NCBI GenBank assembly: GCA_034408895.1
Contig: JAWXCI010000083.1
Location: 1 to 55,414, forward strand
From: UBA4660 sp034408895
Lineage (GTDB): Bacteria; Bacteroidota; Bacteroidia; Flavobacteriales_D; Sanyastnellaceae
Length of the DNA stretch: 55,414 bases
Direction of reading: 5' to 3'
A program made the position numbers and the translations under genes. Each line of letters opens with the position of its first letter. Position 1 is the first letter of the stretch. The notes beneath the pieces were generated by a model that was given only the letters and a program-made list of their open reading frames with translations, did not search any database and was not told the DNA's origin. Shown here one piece after another: positions 8,958-16,918 of this stretch.

Positions 8958-11419
8958 CAGTTTCTTGTTTTAGGTTGGTTGTTCGTTCCGCGATTTTTTT
9001 TTGCTTCCCGCTCTGCATCGGTAAATGGGCGGTTATTGATTCTGGTAGTTGTGCTGGATTTTCCATCGGGTGAAATACTGATGGTTTCAATGGTTTCGTC
9101 TATCGAGTTGCCATCGGCTGCAATGCTTCTTTTTTTGAGCGTTTCTGTCACTTTGGTACCATCTTCCAATACGGTTGTTGTTATGTTGGGTTTGCTGGGT
9201 GCCGGTCTTACAGGTTGTTCAAGGTCTGGCCGGTTAGCATTACCAGGTAATACAGTGCCGGGCATTTCTGTTCCCGGATTTGGCATGTCATCGGTATGAT
9301 TTACTCCTTCATTAATATGTGGTGCAATAATGAGTGCAACAATGGAAGTGAGCTTGATGAGGATGTTCATGCTTGGCCCCGATGTGTCTTTGAAAGGATC
9401 GCCCACTGTGTCGCCAGTAACTGATGCTTTGTGAGCATCGCTGCCTTTAAATTCCATCTTGCCATCTATCATCACTCCTTTTTCAAAACTCTTTTTGGCA
9501 TTGTCCCATGCGCCACCGGCATTGTTCTGGAAAATTCCCATCAGCACTCCGCTCACAGTTATACCCGCGAGCAGTCCACCCAATGCTTCTGGCCCAAAAA
9601 TGAAACCGATAACAACTGGTGAAAGCAACGCAACAAGACCTGGAGCAATCATTTGGCGGATGGAAGCTTTGGTAGAAATGCTCACACACTTTTCGTATTC
9701 AGGGGTGGCGGTGCCTTCCATGATGCCTGGAATTTCGCGGAATTGTCTGCGTACTTCTTTCACCATGTCCATGGCTGCTTTTCCCACTGCTGAAATGGCA
9801 AGTGATGAAAAGATGAACGGAATCATGGCACCCACAAACAGCATAGCCAACACTTCAGCTTTGTAAATATCAATGGATGAAATTCCGGCAATGCCCACAT
9901 ACGCAGCAAAGAGTGCGAGTGCCGTAAGTGCTGCCGATGCAATGGCAAATCCTTTTCCGGTGGCTGCCGTTGTGTTGCCTACTGCATCGAGATTATCGGT
10001 GCGGTTGCGAACCTCTTTTGGGAGGTGACACATTTCAGCAATGCCGCCTGCATTATCTGCTATGGGGCCAAAAGCATCAATGGCCAATTGCATGGCAGTG
10101 GTAGCCATCATGCCCGCTGCGGCAATGGCCACACCGTACAATCCCGCGAAGTAATAAGAAAGATAAATTCCACCTGCCAGGGTGATAACAGGAATGACGG
10201 TAGACTCCATACCCACGGCTAATCCGCCTATAATGTTGGTGGCGTGTCCGGTTCCTGAGCGCTGCACAATCCTGTTTACCGGTCCTCTTCCTATTGCGGT
10301 GTAATGCTCAGTAACCATACTCATAATGGTGCCCACTACAAGGCCGGTTAGTATGGCCCAATACACATCCATATTTGTGAATACAAAAGATTCGGAACCG
10401 CGCACAAATGTCATTTGAGCCGGCAGCATCCATTTCACCAATCCAAAAGAAACAATTGCCGTGAGGATGATGCTGCCCCAATTGCCCACGTTGAGTGCGG
10501 CCTGCACACTACTGTTTTCGTGTTTCACTTTTACAAACCAGGTGAAGATGGCGGAACAAATAAGGCCTGCGCCTGCAATGAGTAATGGAAGGAGAATGGG
10601 CGAGAGTCCTTCGAAGTTGTCGCCCGTTGCTATGACTTCGCGCCCCAAAATCATGGTGGCTAGTATGGTGGCTACATAAGAGCCAAAAAGGTCGGCACCC
10701 ATGCCTGCAACATCGCCCACATTGTCGCCCACATTATCAGCAATGGTTGCGGGATTTCTTGGATCGTCTTCAGGAATTCCTGCTTCCACTTTTCCTACCA
10801 GGTCGGCACCCACATCGGCTGCTTTGGTGTAGATGCCTCCACCCACGCGGGCAAAAAGCGCAATGCTTTCGGCACCCAATGAAAAACCTGCAAGCACTTC
10901 GAGGCAGGTTTGCATGGCCTGGCTATTGGCACCCTCACCTTTCACAAATAAAAAGTAGAAAATGATGAAGAGGCCGCTGAGACCCAGCACTGCAAGGCCG
11001 GCCACTCCCAAGCCCATAACGCTGCCACCGGTGAAGGAGACTTTGAGTGCCTGTGCAAGACTGGTTTTGGCGGCATGTGTGGTGCGTACGTTGGCCTTGG
11101 TGGCTATGTTCATGCCTATCCAGCCGGCAAAGGCGGAGAGGAAGGCACCGAAAATAAAAGCTACTGCTATGAGCCAATGGCTGTGGGGCACCAGTGTGCC
11201 GCTCCATGCAAGGAGTGCTGCGGCTATCACCACAAAAACTCCCAGCACGCGCCACTCGGCACGAAGAAATGCAAGGGCACCGCGGCTTATGTGCCCTGCT
11301 ATGTCCTGCATGTGTTGCTCGCCTGCCTCTTGCCGGGCCACCCACCGGGCTTTTACTATCATGATAAGAAGACCCAGTGCGCCCAGTGTGGGCACGATGT
11401 ACATAATTTCTTTTCCCAT
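8957..11419 (-). CDS. hppA: membrane-bound K+-dependent-type pyrophosphatase with long C-terminal tail
   Basis: The 820-residue protein has about 16 membrane segments and couples pyrophosphate hydrolysis to pumping of Na+ or H+ across the inner membrane. The signature ADNVGDNVGDVAG is at 227-239, with a second acidic cluster ADNAGG at 454-459. The GNTTAATGKG block at 481-490 has Ala at 485, the position that is Lys in K+-independent enzymes, so the K+-dependent subclass is expected. The core ends near residue 703. A tail of about 117 residues then runs to the end; it is Pro/Gly/Thr-rich at first and charged later, and is not normal for the family. The YceI lipoprotein gene is coupled downstream. 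Confidence 0.93.
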   Translation of the reverse strand: MGKEIMYIVPTLGALGLLIMIVKARWVARQEAGEQHMQDIAGHISRGALAFLRAEWRVLGVFVVIAAALLAWSGTLVPHSHWLIAVAFIFGAFLSAFAGWIGMNIATKANVRTTHAAKTSLAQALKVSFTGGSVMGLGVAGLAVLGLSGLFIIFYFLFVKGEGANSQAMQTCLEVLAGFSLGAESIALFARVGGGIYTKAADVGADLVGKVEAGIPEDDPRNPATIADNVGDNVGDVAGMGADLFGSYVATILATMILGREVIATGDNFEGLSPILLPLLIAGAGLICSAIFTWFVKVKHENSSVQAALNVGNWGSIILTAIVSFGLVKWMLPAQMTFVRGSESFVFTNMDVYWAILTGLVVGTIMSMVTEHYTAIGRGPVNRIVQRSGTGHATNIIGGLAVGMESTVIPVITLAGGIYLSYYFAGLYGVAIAAAGMMATTAMQLAIDAFGPIADNAGGIAEMCHLPKEVRNRTDNLDAVGNTTAATGKGFAIASAALTALALFAAYVGIAGISSIDIYKAEVLAMLFVGAMIPFIFSSLAISAVGKAAMDMVKEVRRQFREIPGIMEGTATPEYEKCVSISTKASIRQMIAPGLVALLSPVVIGFIFGPEALGGLLAGITVSGVLMGIFQNNAGGAWDNAKKSFEKGVMIDGKMEFKGSDAHKASVTGDTVGDPFKDTSGPSMNILIKLTSIVALIIAPHINEGVNHTDDMPNPGTEMPGTVLPGNANRPDLEQPVRPAPSKPNITTTVLEDGTKVTETLKKRSIAADGNSIDETIETISISPDGKSSTTTRINNRPFTDAEREAKKNRGTNNQPKTRN

Positions 11420-11460
11420 TTGGTTGTCGGTTTTTTTTGCGGGGGCGAATATATGTGGGT

Positions 11461-11552
11461 TGATCCTTCGGGAGGTTGAGGACGGGTTGTGATGATCCTC
11501 GGCAAACTCGGGACAAGTTGTGCTGATTCTTCGGCAAGCTCAGGACAAGTTG
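11461..11552. repeat. three tandem imperfect ~30-base repeats
   Basis: Three head-to-tail copies lie at about 11461-11489, 11490-11520 and 11521-11552. Each ends in gacaagttg or gacgggttg, and the last two share cggcaaactcgggacaagttg or cggcaagctcaggacaagttg. The array lies 40 bases upstream of the hppA start and in the 570-base gap that separates hppA from the methyltransferase gene. No gene is visible in that gap. Confidence 0.75.
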
Positions 11553-11594
11553 TGGGGAAATGATGGTAGGGGGCTGCGTGGTTATGATGAGTTG

Positions 11595-11651
11595 AGGGCA
11601 TCTCCTACAAACTCCTGATGCAACGTTCTCTCGCGTTTTCAAACTCCTCAT
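11595..11651 (+). repeat. dispersed repeat, single-arm copy
   Basis: This begins agggcatctcctacaaactc and ends tcaaactcctcat. It resembles the first arm of the palindromic element at 14771-14880 (agggcacctc ... gcaaactcctcat) over its whole length, with small differences and a two-base length difference. The second arm is missing here. Confidence 0.6.
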
Positions 11652-11729
11652 TTAAATTTAGTAAACTGCGGATAGTCCCAGAGTGACGGACTATTGGTAG
11701 CAATGATGAAAAAGGTTGGCTATCCAATT

Positions 11730-11836
11730 CCCGGAGGGACGATATTATGGCTTGCAGCAACTCCAATGGGGTCGTCCCTTTGGGACTTTGCATATTTCAT
11801 CGCTTACATTTCTACCAAAAGGTCGTCCCTCCGGGA
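11730..11836. repeat. cluster of tcgtccctccggga-type repeats
   Basis: The core cccggagggacga occurs at 11730-11742, its inverted copy tcgtccctttggga at 11772-11785, and tcgtccctccggga again at 11823-11836. The two direct copies lie about 51 bases apart, and the first copy is inverted relative to them, so a stem can form between 11730-11742 and 11823-11835. The stretch lies between hppA and the methyltransferase gene and has no convincing reading frame. Confidence 0.6.
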
Positions 11837-11989
11837 CTTGGTGGCTTTGACGACTATTTTGCACTTTTGTCCTTTCGGAGGTAGTAGCTTTCATTTCCAC
11901 GTTCAACCTTTGGTTCGGGTTTAGCAAGAGGGCAAAATCACCCCCGCTCGCTAATCGCTTGCTCGTTATGTTCACACAAAATCAAACCC

Positions 11990-12691
11990 ATGAAAATTAA
12001 TCATCCTGAAAAAAGATTATCACAATTCTGGGGCAGGGTGGACCAGAAGCACATTCAATCATTCTCCGGGTTTTTGATTGGAAATAATATACTGGATATG
12101 GGTTGTGGTTTGGGAGCTACAACAAACTATGTTTCGAAAATGGGTTATAGCTGTTTTGGTTGTGATTATGACCCTGGCACCATTGAATATTGTAAAAAAA
12201 CATATCCTCATTGCAATTTTCTAATCGCCAATGCTGAACAATTGCCATTTGAAGATGGATACTTTGACACCATCATTTTGCGTGATGCACTGCATCATTT
12301 TTATGGTGAAGCAAACTTTGATAAAGTTAAAGATGAAATACTAAGGGTGTCAAAAAGCAATGCACGCCTTATATTTTTTGACCCTAATGTAAATTTTATT
12401 CTAAAAGCTATGAGGAGAATTTCATCCCACAATGACGAAGAATGCAATTTTGAGACTGATACTGCAATAATGAATCAGCTGCGTTTTGAAATAGTTCATC
12501 AGCGTTTTAACACCGTGTATAGCCTTGCATTAAGCGGTGGGTATGTTGGAATAAATTTTGTTCCCAATATCCGGTTTGTTCAGAATATGATATTGATTAC
12601 AGAGAGTTATTTGGAGAAATTAATAAACAAGATTGGACTTGGGAGACAATTATGTTGGCGATACTTAATTGTCGGGCAAAAAATAATTTGA
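11990..12691 (+). CDS. class I SAM-dependent methyltransferase
   Basis: The 233-residue protein has the SAM-binding motif I ILDMGCGLGATT near residue 35, an acidic residue after the second strand (FGCDYD near 60) and the motif NAEQLPFEDGYFDTIILRD near 83, typical of UbiE/Coq5-like (Methyltransf_11) enzymes. The substrate is unknown. The gene is visibly richer in A+T than its neighbours, stands alone between repeats and an insertion sequence, and has no partner gene, all of which fit acquisition by transfer. The C-terminal part contains hydrophobic stretches (near 180-215) that might bind a lipid or a membrane. Confidence 0.85.
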   Translation: MKINHPEKRLSQFWGRVDQKHIQSFSGFLIGNNILDMGCGLGATTNYVSKMGYSCFGCDYDPGTIEYCKKTYPHCNFLIANAEQLPFEDGYFDTIILRDALHHFYGEANFDKVKDEILRVSKSNARLIFFDPNVNFILKAMRRISSHNDEECNFETDTAIMNQLRFEIVHQRFNTVYSLALSGGYVGINFVPNIRFVQNMILITESYLEKLINKIGLGRQLCWRYLIVGQKII

Positions 12692-12725
12692 CGGGTCATA
12701 ACAGTACAAATACCCACAACGCTTA

Positions 12726-12737
12726 AAATAATTTCAC
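12726..12737 (+). repeat. left copy of 12-base direct repeat flanking the insertion sequence
   Basis: aaataatttcac occurs here and again at 14103-14114 on the other side of the insertion sequence. A duplication of 11-13 bases is what the IS4 subgroup of the IS4 family makes at its target. Confidence 0.65.
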
Positions 12738-14102
12738 TGCTGTCCAAAACGTTTTTCAATTACAAACCTAACATAACAGTGGTAGTGGTTTGAACGTTTG
12801 ATATTAACAGCATTGAAATAGACCCCTCTACTTAGAAGAGTGCTAATTGTTCTGAATTATCTGGTGGTTTATCCATGAATGGTTTGTTGATCCACTCCAT
12901 GAGGTTGGTTTTCACAAATAGGTGAAGCCTGATGAATGCTATCAAGTTGGAGAGATGCCAGCAATAGGCGGCCTTTTCTTTCAGGTATGAAAGAAGGAGC
13001 ATGTACATCAGGGCGGTCCATATCTGAATTTCCACTGCGTTTTGAGAAGTTCCAACAAAAGATTTGATTTTGAGGCGTTGTTTGAGGTGTTTGAAAAAGA
13101 TTTCGATGCGCCAGCGCTCGCGGTAAATGTCGGCCACCGTTTGTGCTGTCCAAGACCTTTGGTTGGTCAAAAAGGTGATGACCTCACCACTTTGTTCCTC
13201 TACAACTTGCACCAGGCGAAGCATTGAGCCAAACTCCTTGCTTGCCTTGTCGCCCGTGAGGGTGACATCGGCATCAAGCAGCATGTGGGGTGATTTGGCT
13301 TTGTCAATCTCGTAGTTGGTGCGTACTTCATACTGTAGGTTTTCTTTAGCCCTTGTCACAAAAGAGATGTGGCTGCTGTCCAACTCTTTCCACCACGTAA
13401 AATCATAGTAGCCCCGGTCGAATACCACGATGCTTCCTTTTGGGTAGTCAAATACGCGGGCCACTTTCACATCAGCCACCCGGCCCTCTGTGAGGCAGGC
13501 AAACACCGGCAGGCAGCCATCATAATCCAAAACCATGTGCAGTTTTACAGCGCCTTTGCGTGTGCGGTAATGTGCCCAGTCGAAAATGGAAAGGCACAGG
13601 GGAATGAGGGTGGCATCGAGAATGAAATTTTTTTTCCTGAGCCTTTTCAGCGCTGGTCTTTTGAATTTGTGTTGCCCGCACAGGTGCCCCAGCAGTGCAT
13701 AGAACATGTCCCTGAATACATCGCTGCTGCGGTGTTTGTTGATGTAGGAGATCGATGATTTGGATGGAGACTGCGAGCATCCCAGATGAAAAATGTTGCC
13801 CGCAATGCTTGGCAGTCCGTTTGAAATATCGCGCACTGAACCTGCCGAAGCCAGTTGGCAGAAAAGCATGCTCACAAGATGTGTCCAGCAGTTGAGTCCT
13901 TTGCTATGCTTGTCAGCTTTGTGCTTTTTGATGATTTTTTTGAATGCATCACCAGGAAGAAGTGATACAACTTGAGCAAACAGATTTACATTTACCATCG
14001 GGATCGTTGGTGTTGATTTTTACACCGTTAAAATACCCCTGTGGTATCACTGACGGTCCCTATTTTTAATCGCTATTCATCAAAACGTTTTGGACGGATG
14101 TG
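12738..14102 (-). mobile_element. IS4-family insertion sequence, apparently intact
   Basis: The element of about 1.36 kb contains one transposase gene. A perfect 14-base inverted repeat, gtccaaaacgtttt, lies at 12742-12755 with its complement at 14082-14095. Outside it, a 12-base direct repeat (aaataatttcac) flanks both sides, leaving four unpaired bases on the left and seven on the right; I set the limits by that repeat, so the exact ends may be off by a few bases. The insertion lies just beyond the stop codon of the outer-membrane-type gene to the right and does not break it. Confidence 0.88.
12832..13998 (-). CDS. IS4-family DDE transposase
   Basis: The 388-residue protein has an N-terminal DUF4372-like region and then the DDE core: Asp128 in ILDATLI, Asp194 in VFDRGYYD and Glu299 in the complete YREK signature (Tyr292, Arg295, Glu299, Lys306) of IS4-type transposases. 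No frameshift or stop is present, so the enzyme should be active. The start at 13998 is about 100 bases inside the right-hand inverted repeat. It has no partner gene. Confidence 0.95.
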   Translation of the reverse strand: MVNVNLFAQVVSLLPGDAFKKIIKKHKADKHSKGLNCWTHLVSMLFCQLASAGSVRDISNGLPSIAGNIFHLGCSQSPSKSSISYINKHRSSDVFRDMFYALLGHLCGQHKFKRPALKRLRKKNFILDATLIPLCLSIFDWAHYRTRKGAVKLHMVLDYDGCLPVFACLTEGRVADVKVARVFDYPKGSIVVFDRGYYDFTWWKELDSSHISFVTRAKENLQYEVRTNYEIDKAKSPHMLLDADVTLTGDKASKEFGSMLRLVQVVEEQSGEVITFLTNQRSWTAQTVADIYRERWRIEIFFKHLKQRLKIKSFVGTSQNAVEIQIWTALMYMLLLSYLKEKAAYCWHLSNLIAFIRLHLFVKTNLMEWINKPFMDKPPDNSEQLALF

Positions 14103-14114
14103 AAATAATTTCAC
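14103..14114 (+). repeat. right copy of 12-base direct repeat flanking the insertion sequence
   Basis: aaataatttcac, identical to 12726-12737. It includes the stop codon (TGA at 14111-14113 on the minus strand) of the gene to the right, so the element landed directly at the end of that gene and regenerated its stop. Confidence 0.65.
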
Positions 14115-14743
14115 AATTTCTTCTTCACCTCCTCAAAAATCACCCGCACCCTCAGCATGTACACCAGTGCGGTGAAACGCTCATCAATCTCATGGTTATT
14201 CACCAGCATAAGCCTGTAGCCCACACCGGCTCCAAAGCCTATTAGGTTAAAGACTTTGTACTCGACCGTCATGGCAGGTTCGTAGAGCATCACATATCCC
14301 ACAGAAGTTCGAATGGCTTCAGTGTCCGATTTCGCCTTGTAGAAACTTTTGCCCATGCCTACCTGCACCGGCACAACCGCTTCCCACGGCCCCTTGCGGT
14401 AAAACACATATTCGATAAACGGGGAAACGTAGCGGAACTTCAGGCGCCCCGTTAGTTCATTTTCATCTTCAAGAATAGTTTCAAGATGTTTTGAAGAGAG
14501 CCAGTTGTAACCAAGACCTATAGTCAGCGTTTTTTTCCACGAGAAGCCAGCCTTAATTCCAAAGATGTTGGCACTCTGCCCGGTGATGAACGAATTGCGT
14601 GTATCAAGTTTGGCAGTGAAGACAGGCTTACTCTTAAAAACCTGTCGCAACGAATCGGAAAGATTTACTTGTTGAGCTGTTGTGGCGTTGCTAATAAGAA
14701 AAAGGCAAACACATGGCAAGATGTAATGGTAAAACTTCCGCAT
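14111..14743 (-). CDS. unknown outer-membrane-type beta-barrel protein
   Basis: The 210-residue protein has a signal peptide (residues 1-23, ending in TTAQQ), followed by alternating beta-strand segments with aromatic residues (for example GIKAGFSWKKTLTIGLGYNW, GFGAGVGYRLMLV), the pattern of a small outer-membrane barrel. It has no recognised family and no function can be given. It lies downstream of the oxidase operon on the same strand, but 323 bases away with a palindromic repeat between, so it is probably transcribed separately. The adjacent insertion leaves its stop intact. Confidence 0.68.
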   Translation of the reverse strand: MRKFYHYILPCVCLFLISNATTAQQVNLSDSLRQVFKSKPVFTAKLDTRNSFITGQSANIFGIKAGFSWKKTLTIGLGYNWLSSKHLETILEDENELTGRLKFRYVSPFIEYVFYRKGPWEAVVPVQVGMGKSFYKAKSDTEAIRTSVGYVMLYEPAMTVEYKVFNLIGFGAGVGYRLMLVNNHEIDERFTALVYMLRVRVIFEEVKKKL

Positions 14744-14770
14744 GACAAGAATGAAAACACATCTAACTAT

Positions 14771-14880
14771 AGGGCACCTCTAAAAACCCCTGATACTTCG
14801 TTATGCGAATTTGCAAACTCCTCATCCCGATACATCGGGACTCCTTTGAAAAATCCGCATGCCTCGTGTGAGGGGTTTTA
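14771..14880. repeat. palindromic dispersed repeat (MITE- or REP-like)
   Basis: The outer ends aaaacccct (about 14783-14791) and aggggtttt (14871-14879) are exact inverted copies, and the centre has tcccgat (14825-14831) against atcggga (14834-14840) with a two-base loop. The arms between are imperfect copies (atgcgaattt against aaatccgcat). The first arm resembles 11595-11651. The rest of the gap 14744-15066 holds another atgcggattt copy at about 14932-14941 and no gene. Confidence 0.7.
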
Positions 14881-15066
14881 AGAAGTATTCTATAGGATAC
14901 AAAAAAAACCGCATTTATGAATCGTTTCAAAAATGCGGATTTCCTCCGAAGAAATTACGAAATGCGAAATCCGAATTTCGAAGCGCACGTACCTGACATC
15001 GGGATAATTATCGGGACCTCATCCGTAATTGTCAATTGCCATTTGCCCTTGGCTGTTTGCCGTTTC

Positions 15067-16893
15067 CTAATGCCCATGCTCTCCCGGTTTCAGCGGCACA
15101 TTCTGCGGCACAAAATCTTCTTCATGTTCAGGATTGCTGTAGTCGTAGGCCCAGCGGTGAACTTCCGGAATGGGTCCATCCCAGTTGCCGTGGCCCATCT
15201 TCACAGGTGTGGTCCACTCCAGGGTGTTGCTGCCCCATGGGTTTTGTGGTGCCACCTGTCCGTACCATATACTGTAGAAAAAATTGAAGAGAAAAAGCAA
15301 TTGCGCCAGCGCACCCACAATAGCAAATATAGAAATGATGGGCTGTAAATCTTCCACCCATTGCAGGAAGGGGAATTCCGAATAAGCATAATACCTGCGT
15401 GGGGAGCCGGCCATACCCACGAAGTGCATGGGGAAGAAAACGCCAAATGCACAAACAAAAGTTACCCAAAAATGTGCATAACCCAGTTTAGTATTCATCA
15501 TGCGGCCATACATTTTGGGGTACCAATGGTAAACCCCGGCAAGCATCCCGAATATAGCGGACATTCCCATTACAATATGGAAGTGAGCTACCACAAAATA
15601 GGTGTCGTGCACATTTACATCCAGTGCTGAGTCGGCCAGGATAATTCCTGTAAGACCACCTGTAACGAAAGTGGAAACAAGACCAATGCAAAACATCATG
15701 GCTGGTGTAAACCTGATGTTTCCTTTGTAAAGCGTGGTGATATAATTAAATCCTTTAACTGCTGATGGAATGGCAATCAATAACGTAGTAAACACGAATA
15801 CCGAACCCAGGAATGGGTTCATTCCTGTTACATACATGTGGTGTCCCCACACTATAAAGGAAAGCAGTGCAATAGCCAGGATAGAGCCTACCATGGCTTT
15901 GTAACCAAAAATTGGTTTGCGTGCATTCGTGGCAATGACTTCCGAGGCAATACCCAATGCCGGCAGTAGTACTATATATACTTCAGGATGTCCAAGGAAC
16001 CAGAACAGGTGTTGAAACAGCAGGGGCGAACCACCGGTAACATCAAGGGCTTCGTTTGCTATATAAATATCCGAAAGATAAAACGCGGTTCCGAAACTCC
16101 TATCCATCAACAGTAACACTGCGCAACTGACAAGAACAGGGAACGAAAGCACACCCAGTATGGCGGTGAGGAATAATGCCCAGATAGAAAGCGGGAGCCT
16201 CATCATCTTCATGCCTTTTGTGCGAAGGTTAATGATGGTAACAATATAATTGAGACCCGCCAACAGGGCAGATGCTATAAAGAAAACCATTGAAACGAGC
16301 CAGAGCGTCATCCCCATACCTGAACCCGGTATAGCATCAGGCAAGGCAGATAGCGGAGGATAGATGGTCCACCCACCGGAGGCAGCACCGTTTTCCACAA
16401 AAAGGCTGGAAACCATGATGACACTTGAAATGAAGAAAGCATAGTACGAAAGCATGTTGAGAAAGCCGCTCGCCATATCCCGCGCACCGCATTGCAAAGG
16501 GATTAGAAGATTTGCAAACGTGCCGGACAATCCACCGGTTAATACAAAAAACACCATGATGGTTCCGTGTATAGTAACCATGGCGAGGTAAGCATCGGCA
16601 TTTATAATTCCATCCTTCGCCCAGCGATCACCTAAAAGAAAATTGGTAATGCCGAAACTCTGGCCGGACCAGCCTAACTGAAGGCGGAATAAAACGGAAA
16701 GAGTGACAGCAATCACACCCATGATTATAGCAGTGACAAGAAACTGCTTCGAAATCATTTTATGATCCTGCGAAAAAATATACTTACTTATCCAGCTTTC
16801 TTCATGGTGGTGGTGCCCATGATCGTGACTGTGACCATGATCATCTCCATGAGATGCAGGATGTGTATCGTGGGTATGTTCGGAATCTGCCAT
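15067..16893 (-). CDS. ctaD: cytochrome c oxidase subunit I (caa3-type)
   Basis: The 608-residue protein is the catalytic subunit of the terminal oxidase. It holds the haem a and haem a3/CuB sites: His109 (low-spin haem), HPEVY at 302-306 (CuB His, the Glu of the D channel and the cross-linked Tyr), His351-His352 (CuB) and His437/His439 in AHFHIVMG. Twelve or more membrane segments fit the hydrophobic pattern. The first 30 residues are exceptionally His-rich (11 or more His, many with Asp/Glu/Gly) and are not part of the core. It is last in the operon actA-F, coxII, coxI. No subunit III or IV gene follows. Confidence 0.96.
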   Translation of the reverse strand: MADSEHTHDTHPASHGDDHGHSHDHGHHHHEESWISKYIFSQDHKMISKQFLVTAIIMGVIAVTLSVLFRLQLGWSGQSFGITNFLLGDRWAKDGIINADAYLAMVTIHGTIMVFFVLTGGLSGTFANLLIPLQCGARDMASGFLNMLSYYAFFISSVIMVSSLFVENGAASGGWTIYPPLSALPDAIPGSGMGMTLWLVSMVFFIASALLAGLNYIVTIINLRTKGMKMMRLPLSIWALFLTAILGVLSFPVLVSCAVLLLMDRSFGTAFYLSDIYIANEALDVTGGSPLLFQHLFWFLGHPEVYIVLLPALGIASEVIATNARKPIFGYKAMVGSILAIALLSFIVWGHHMYVTGMNPFLGSVFVFTTLLIAIPSAVKGFNYITTLYKGNIRFTPAMMFCIGLVSTFVTGGLTGIILADSALDVNVHDTYFVVAHFHIVMGMSAIFGMLAGVYHWYPKMYGRMMNTKLGYAHFWVTFVCAFGVFFPMHFVGMAGSPRRYYAYSEFPFLQWVEDLQPIISIFAIVGALAQLLFLFNFFYSIWYGQVAPQNPWGSNTLEWTTPVKMGHGNWDGPIPEVHRWAYDYSNPEHEEDFVPQNVPLKPGEHGH

Positions 16894-16918
16894 GTTTAAT
16901 TTATTGCTTAACTCTTAA

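Noticed and set aside
11359..11651. minus-strand frames in the repeat array upstream of hppA
   Set aside because: They translate the tandem repeat into Pro/Ser/Gln-rich sequence, differ in every frame and have no start context.
14031..14045. aaatacccctg upstream of the transposase, similar to the ECF motif
   Set aside because: It matches only AGGGGTAT on the minus strand; the second base differs and TTGTC is absent at the 12-base spacing.
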